Program-made: the position numbers and the translations under genes
Assembly (NCBI GenBank): GCA_934700895.1
Contig: CAKUXV010000006.1
Location: 47,320 to 111,319 of the forward strand
Reading direction: 5' to 3'
Source of the DNA: an uncultured Bacilli bacterium
GTDB lineage: Bacteria; Bacillota_I; Bacilli_A; RFN20; CAG-826
Length of the DNA stretch: 64,000 nt
Notes under the pieces: generated by a model
The model's input: the letters and a program-made list of their open reading frames with translations, nothing else
Told to the model about the DNA's origin: nothing
Databases searched by the model: none
Shown here: in pieces, positions 60,350-64,000 of the stretch
Numbering within the stretch: the first letter of the stretch is position 1
Layout of the letters: every line of letters begins with the position of its first letter

Positions 60350-61063
60350 TTATTTGCTAGGGGCGAAATCGTACTTCTGACGAACGTAGTCACGAACATC
60401 CGAAATAATATAACGCACCCGATAATCCGTAAGATGAAGTATCTCGGCAATTTCATGAGCGCGAAAACCTTTTAGCAACAAAGCAACGACTTTGGCAGAC
60501 ATTGCATCGAAACTAGGTGGGAGGTGTTTTAAATCCTCCAACAGCAATCGATAACTGGCGTAATTCACGGGATCAAGACCGCCTTCTTTGGAAGAAATGG
60601 ACTCGCAAATAGGACGATCTTCGTTATCCATAGTAGAATCCAAGGAAACGTAGTTGCATAATGTAAAGCAACGAGAGCTGTTGTTGATTTCTCGAATCAG
60701 CTCATTCCGGTAAACGCAATGGAAGAAGGTTATAAACTTAGCCTTCCAATTAAAATTGCGAACACTGGAATAAATGGCCGTGAAAAAAGCTTCACTAATC
60801 GAGCTTTCATCCAGTTTGTCATGAATGTTTGGCATAACCATGTGAGCGCAAACGATCCGTTTCATATAATAACGAACCTCCAATTCGGCAAGCGCATTCG
60901 TTACACCGTTTTGGTGAAGGGCTAAAAGCTGCTCATCTGTCAATTCGGGATACCGGCTTTCGTCGAATGGTTTGAAATCATCTGGAAAAGCCGGAACGTC
61001 TAAAGATTGCATTAGTAAAAATTTATTCAACTTGTTAGTTGACGTAGGTTTATTTTGTTTCAT
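60350..61063 (-). CDS. SigH-position sigma-70-family factor
   Basis: About 237 aa from MKQNKPTSTNKL; AGAGGA before this ATG decides the start over a longer frame to 61171. Region 2 (ELEVRYYMKRIVCAHM ... FITFFHCVYRNELIREIN) and a C-terminal helix-turn-helix resembling region 4 (LLKGFRAHEIAEILHLTDYRVRYIISDVRD) are visible but diverged. The position rlmB-sigma-rpmG-secE-nusG equals that of Bacillus sigH. In relatives SigH/ComX-type factors switch on competence; comFA and comFC are also in this window. yacP, usually between rlmB and sigH, is missing. Confidence 0.8.
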   Translation of the reverse strand: MKQNKPTSTNKLNKFLLMQSLDVPAFPDDFKPFDESRYPELTDEQLLALHQNGVTNALAELEVRYYMKRIVCAHMVMPNIHDKLDESSISEAFFTAIYSSVRNFNWKAKFITFFHCVYRNELIREINNSSRCFTLCNYVSLDSTMDNEDRPICESISSKEGGLDPVNYASYRLLLEDLKHLPPSFDAMSAKVVALLLKGFRAHEIAEILHLTDYRVRYIISDVRDYVRQKYDFAPSK

Positions 61064-61094
61064 TTTTCCTCTTTTTTGGATGTATAAAAATGTC

Positions 61095-61841
61095 TTATCG
61101 TCTTGAAAGGAAGATTTCCGCGATAGCAATGCCGGCGGAAACCGAAGCGTTAAGTGAATTAACGTGCCCAATCATTGGAATCTTTACAATAAAATCACTG
61201 TTTTTCAGAACAAGCCTCGAAATACCAAAGCCTTCTGATCCAACCACTAAACAAATTGGGCAACGATAATCGACTTCATTAATAAGTTTGTCTGCACTAC
61301 CATCGGTGCTTACGATCCAAAAACCCGCATCTTTTAATTCGGAAATCGCCTGGGACAAATTGGGGACAACCGCCACTTTTACGTATTCGATTGCGCCAGT
61401 GGAAACACGAGAAACCGTCGAATTTAGCGGAACTTCTCCGTGTGCTTTCATAATAATGCCATCCACCCCAAAAGCGTCACAGCTTCTTAATATGGCTCCC
61501 AAGTTATGAGGATCTTGAATACCGTCCAGCATAACGATGAGGGGCTGGTCTTTTCCTTTGCATGATTGAATCAAATCACGTGTGGTACAAGGTTTCGCTA
61601 CCGCTGTTTCAGCAACAAATCCTTGGTGATTCAACGTACCAGCTAATTTAAATAATTCGGAGCTGGTACAAATCGAGATTGGAACGCCGCCCTCTTTTGC
61701 AGATAGAACAATCGGGTCGCCGCGATTTTGGTCAGTAACATAAAGATGTTTGGCCGTATGTGCTCTCACGGCTTCTCGGACACTATTCTTACTAAAAATA
61801 GTATGAACTAATGCATTATCATTGACAAGCGGTTTTTTCAT
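61095..61841 (-). CDS. rlmB: RlmB-like 23S rRNA 2'-O-methyltransferase (SpoU family)
   Basis: 248-aa SPOUT methyltransferase. Motif 1 DPHNLGAILRSCDAF, motif 2 LVVGSEGFGISR, and motif 3 IPMIGHVNSLNASVSAGI are intact, with an N-terminal substrate-binding domain. Follows cysS by 6 bp with AAAGGAA overlapping the cysS stop. Matches Bacillus yacO position. Confidence 0.95.
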   Translation of the reverse strand: MKKPLVNDNALVHTIFSKNSVREAVRAHTAKHLYVTDQNRGDPIVLSAKEGGVPISICTSSELFKLAGTLNHQGFVAETAVAKPCTTRDLIQSCKGKDQPLIVMLDGIQDPHNLGAILRSCDAFGVDGIIMKAHGEVPLNSTVSRVSTGAIEYVKVAVVPNLSQAISELKDAGFWIVSTDGSADKLINEVDYRCPICLVVGSEGFGISRLVLKNSDFIVKIPMIGHVNSLNASVSAGIAIAEIFLSRR

Positions 61842-61847
61842 AATTTC

Positions 61848-63197
61848 TTAAAGAATTCCTTTTTGGATGAGGTTAGCGCGTAGCAAATCGCTTTGAGCGA
61901 AGTCTTTTTCTTGCTTCGCCTTCATGTAATTTGCGTATAAATCCTTGTCCCCCAAAGACATAACGGGATAGGGTGCCACAATCCCTAGAATACGAAGATA
62001 ATCTCGAATCCTAGCGAAGTGTGCCTGAATCAAATGAATATCCGGCGTGGAAACGCGCAAACATTGGTTAGCTTCCTTCAATTCGTTATAAAGGATCGTG
62101 AATGCGTTAGGAGTATTCAAATCGTTGCATAGTTCGCGATAAAAATCCTCTTCATCACTGCCCTCCATCGAGTTTAAGTCGTCGATTCCATGTGTTTGAA
62201 GGAAAACGGCCAACAATTTCATCGCTTGGCAAATCTTCTTATAGTTTTTATCCGCTTCTTGGATTGTTTTTTCCGTAAACGCCAAAGGAGCCCGATAGTG
62301 AGTATTCAAAATCATGATACGAAGAGGCATGCCACCCCATTGTTCCACGACGTCTTTCGCCAAAAGAACGTTGCCGAGCGATTTTGACATTTTCTCGTTG
62401 TCGATATTAATAAATCCGTTGTGAAGCCAATAATTGGCAAGATGGTTGTGGTTATGGGCCTCCGATTGAGCAATTTCATTTTCATGATGGGGGAATTTCA
62501 AGTCAAATCCGCCGCCGTGAATATCGATTAATCCGTTTTGGTCTTTGAAAATGGAGTTGATCATAACGCAGCATTCTGTATGCCACCCAGGACGTCCCTC
62601 CGACCATGGGGTCGACCAGCGAATGCCTTCGTCCGTAGCTTTCCACAAAGCAAAATCCAACGGGGATTCCTTTTGGGAATTCACTTCAATCCTCGCGCCA
62701 GACATTAACGCTTCTGGCGTATTTCCAGACAAGCATCCATAGCTTTCATCCTTAGAAACGCGAAAATAGACATCGCCGCCACGAACATAAGCCGATTCAC
62801 TTTGGACCAGGTCATTGATATAAGAAATCATTTCCGGCATATAAACCGTCGGCTTCGGAGTGAAATCTGGTTGCAAAGCCCCCACTTCTTCCACCAAATG
62901 GCGAAATTTTGCAATCACTGATTCCGTCAGTTCTTTTTCAGAAATCCCAAGTTCCTTCGCACGTTTGATGATTTTGTCATCCACATCGGTGTAATTCGAA
63001 ACGTAAGTAACTTGGTAGCCCAAAGCCATAAAAAGACGACGCCACTGGTCGAAAACAACCACGGGGCGCATGTTGCCGATATGTGGATCGTTATAAACCG
63101 TCGGTCCACAAACATACATACTGACTTTGCCAGGAACGATAGGATTAAATTTCTCTAATTTGTTGCCAAGAGAAGAATACAAAAAAACATCTTTCAT
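61848..63197 (-). CDS. cysS: Cysteinyl-tRNA synthetase
   Basis: 449-aa class I synthetase. HIGH motif as DPHIGNMRP, KMSKS as NEKMSKSLGN, and zinc ligands in CGPTVYN, WHTECC and nearby His residues. Length typical. TAAAAT lies 7 nt before the ATG and there is no ribosome site at normal spacing, so an internal leaderless promoter or coupling to the upstream HAD gene (15 bp away) is possible. Confidence 0.97.
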   Translation of the reverse strand: MKDVFLYSSLGNKLEKFNPIVPGKVSMYVCGPTVYNDPHIGNMRPVVVFDQWRRLFMALGYQVTYVSNYTDVDDKIIKRAKELGISEKELTESVIAKFRHLVEEVGALQPDFTPKPTVYMPEMISYINDLVQSESAYVRGGDVYFRVSKDESYGCLSGNTPEALMSGARIEVNSQKESPLDFALWKATDEGIRWSTPWSEGRPGWHTECCVMINSIFKDQNGLIDIHGGGFDLKFPHHENEIAQSEAHNHNHLANYWLHNGFINIDNEKMSKSLGNVLLAKDVVEQWGGMPLRIMILNTHYRAPLAFTEKTIQEADKNYKKICQAMKLLAVFLQTHGIDDLNSMEGSDEEDFYRELCNDLNTPNAFTILYNELKEANQCLRVSTPDIHLIQAHFARIRDYLRILGIVAPYPVMSLGDKDLYANYMKAKQEKDFAQSDLLRANLIQKGIL

Positions 63198-63212
63198 AAA
63201 GGATATTTTAAA

Positions 63213-63896
63213 CTAATTTCCTTTCTCGTGGGTAGATGGCCCGCGTTTTAACAAGCAAACTAAATCGGATGGCTGTTTTAAAAGAAATTCAGCCTTATCC
63301 AAAAGACAAGAGTCATATTTCCCGTACCCCCATAAGCAAAGAGCCACAGGAATCCCTGCATTATGAGCAGTTTCAACATCTACATGGCTATCACCGCAAT
63401 AAAGAGTCTCTTTCGGAGAAATTTGATCGGTAAAAAAAATTTGTTGAACAAGAATCGGATTTGGTTTTACCGGTTCACCTTCTCGATGTCCGAAAACCTC
63501 GTTAAACAAGCAAGAATCCAGTTTGGATGAAACAATTGCTTTGGCAAGCGAATCGGGCTTATTGGAGGCAACAAAGAGTTTTAAACCCATTCCATGAAGG
63601 GAATGGAGCATAGAAGGTATGCCGTCGAATGGCAACGTATGGCGATTCTGATACAAACGATACAAAGGCATGTAGGCGTTTTTAACCGCATTAAATAAAT
63701 CGGGGGAATCCAAATCCCTCAAAGAACGATGAACTAAAGTGTCTGCGCCATCTCCAATCAAGCTTTTTGCCTCTTCAAAACTGTAGGATAAAGGAACGTG
63801 ACAACATTTTAATGCATCGTTAATCGCGTCTTTAATATCGACCAATGTGTTAAGCAAAGTACCGTCTAAATCAAAGATAACATTTCTAATTCCCAT
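63213..63896 (-). CDS. HAD-superfamily phosphatase (phosphoglycolate phosphatase-like)
   Basis: 227 aa with DLDGT (motif I), ASNKPD (motif II), KPNP Lys (motif III) and GDSHVDVETA (motif IV), subclass I cap. Substrate unknown. TATAAT at 63905-63910 lies 8 nt before the ATG with no Shine-Dalgarno sequence, so it may be leaderless. First gene after the rRNA operon terminator and before cysS. Confidence 0.88.
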   Translation of the reverse strand: MGIRNVIFDLDGTLLNTLVDIKDAINDALKCCHVPLSYSFEEAKSLIGDGADTLVHRSLRDLDSPDLFNAVKNAYMPLYRLYQNRHTLPFDGIPSMLHSLHGMGLKLFVASNKPDSLAKAIVSSKLDSCLFNEVFGHREGEPVKPNPILVQQIFFTDQISPKETLYCGDSHVDVETAHNAGIPVALCLWGYGKYDSCLLDKAEFLLKQPSDLVCLLKRGPSTHEKGN

Positions 63897-63904
63897 ACAC
63901 GTTT

Positions 63905-63910
63905 ATTATA
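63905..63910 (-). promoter_or_regulatory. -10 element, leaderless start of HAD-cysS operon
   Basis: Minus-strand TATAAT ending 8 nt before the ATG at 63896. The -35 position would fall in the rRNA terminator stem and has no consensus. Confidence 0.45.
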
Positions 63911-63922
63911 AATCCAAGCAGC

Positions 63923-63950
63923 AAAAAAAGGGGCCGAAACGGCCCCAAAA
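63923..63950 (-). terminator. Terminator after 5S rRNA
   Basis: GGGGCCG (63930-63936), 3-nt loop, CGGCCCC (63940-63946), then seven T on the minus strand. Closes the rRNA operon entering from the right. Confidence 0.9.
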
Positions 63951-63957
63951 AGAAAAA

Positions 63958-64000
63958 GCCCGGCAACGCGCTGATCTCGCCCCAAGGGGCTACCTTCGCC
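63958..64000 (-). rRNA. 5S rRNA, 3' end (partial)
   Basis: On the minus strand the sequence reads GAAGGTAG, then a CCCC/GGGG stem, GAGATCAG, and ends GTTGCCGGGC. This matches the GATGGTAG to GCCGGGC 3' third of bacterial 5S rRNA and is followed at once by a strong terminator. The 5' part lies outside the window. Confidence 0.8.

Noticed and set aside
1..64000. TGA read as tryptophan (mycoplasma code)
   Set aside because: Genes end at TGA at natural lengths, an intact RF2 is present, and tryptophans use TGG.
1..64000. CRISPR arrays and tRNA genes
   Set aside because: No regularly spaced repeats and no cloverleaf-like sequence were seen in the gene-free stretches.

Overview
The window looks like chromosomal DNA of a low-to-moderate GC, Gram-positive-type bacterium (Bacillota, possibly an Erysipelotrichia/Mollicutes-related or uncultured gut Bacilli lineage; this placement is inference). 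The reasons are Bacillus-like gene order (dnaX-ybaB-recR-tmk-holB-ricT-rsmI; cysS-rlmB-sigH-rpmG-secE-nusG; rplKA-rplJL-rpoBC; secA-prfB; comFA-comFC), CIRCE operators, Ser-rich lipoproteins with lipoboxes, and no outer-membrane genes. TGA is a normal stop (for example in dnaX) and both release factors are present, so the genetic code is standard.

Layout. Bases 1-12978 hold one long minus-strand run: prfA, prmC, a tsaC-rpiB fusion, comFA, comFC, secA, prfB, a YitT-family gene, uvrB, a HAD phosphatase and secG, ending at a terminator; a further minus-strand gene starts at 49. Bases 13089-19562 hold the divergent plus-strand replication and repair operon dnaX to rsmI. Bases 19566-36669 are mixed: a YfhO membrane protein, a pseudouridine synthase, a patatin, a 5'-nucleotidase lipoprotein, a HAD and GH2 pair, an M24 peptidase, an Hsp20 gene with two CIRCE boxes, YbaK, a PIN-domain protein, MutY and a GGDEF-like/EAL protein. 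Bases 36782-44846 are a surface block of four lipoproteins, including an M6 metalloprotease and a collagen-like protein. Bases 44955-63896 carry the rpoBC/ribosomal protein/nusG/secE/rpmG/sigH/rlmB/cysS core, all minus strand. The right edge is the 3' end of a 5S rRNA, so an rRNA operon lies just outside.

The core order nusG-rplK is broken by an islet at 56215-59197: an ArsR-type regulator, a YfcE-like phosphoesterase, a TnpB homologue that has lost two of three RuvC catalytic acids, a structured non-coding region just downstream of it, and an unknown 199-aa protein. No tnpA or second insertion-sequence gene is visible. This resembles the arrangement of nuclease-dead TnpB repressors (TldR) with a guide RNA, and is the best candidate for an undescribed regulatory system here.

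Other signals: many genes have a -10 hexamer only 6-10 nt before the ATG and no Shine-Dalgarno sequence, which suggests frequent leaderless mRNAs alongside normal SD-led genes. The region between the two lipoprotein genes (42199-42455) holds four helically phased TTACA repeats and nested perfect 11-bp inverted repeats. The prfA/dnaX divergent promoters are mirror images around a palindrome. No tRNA gene, CRISPR array or complete insertion sequence was seen, and no stretch over 300 bases lacks a gene.
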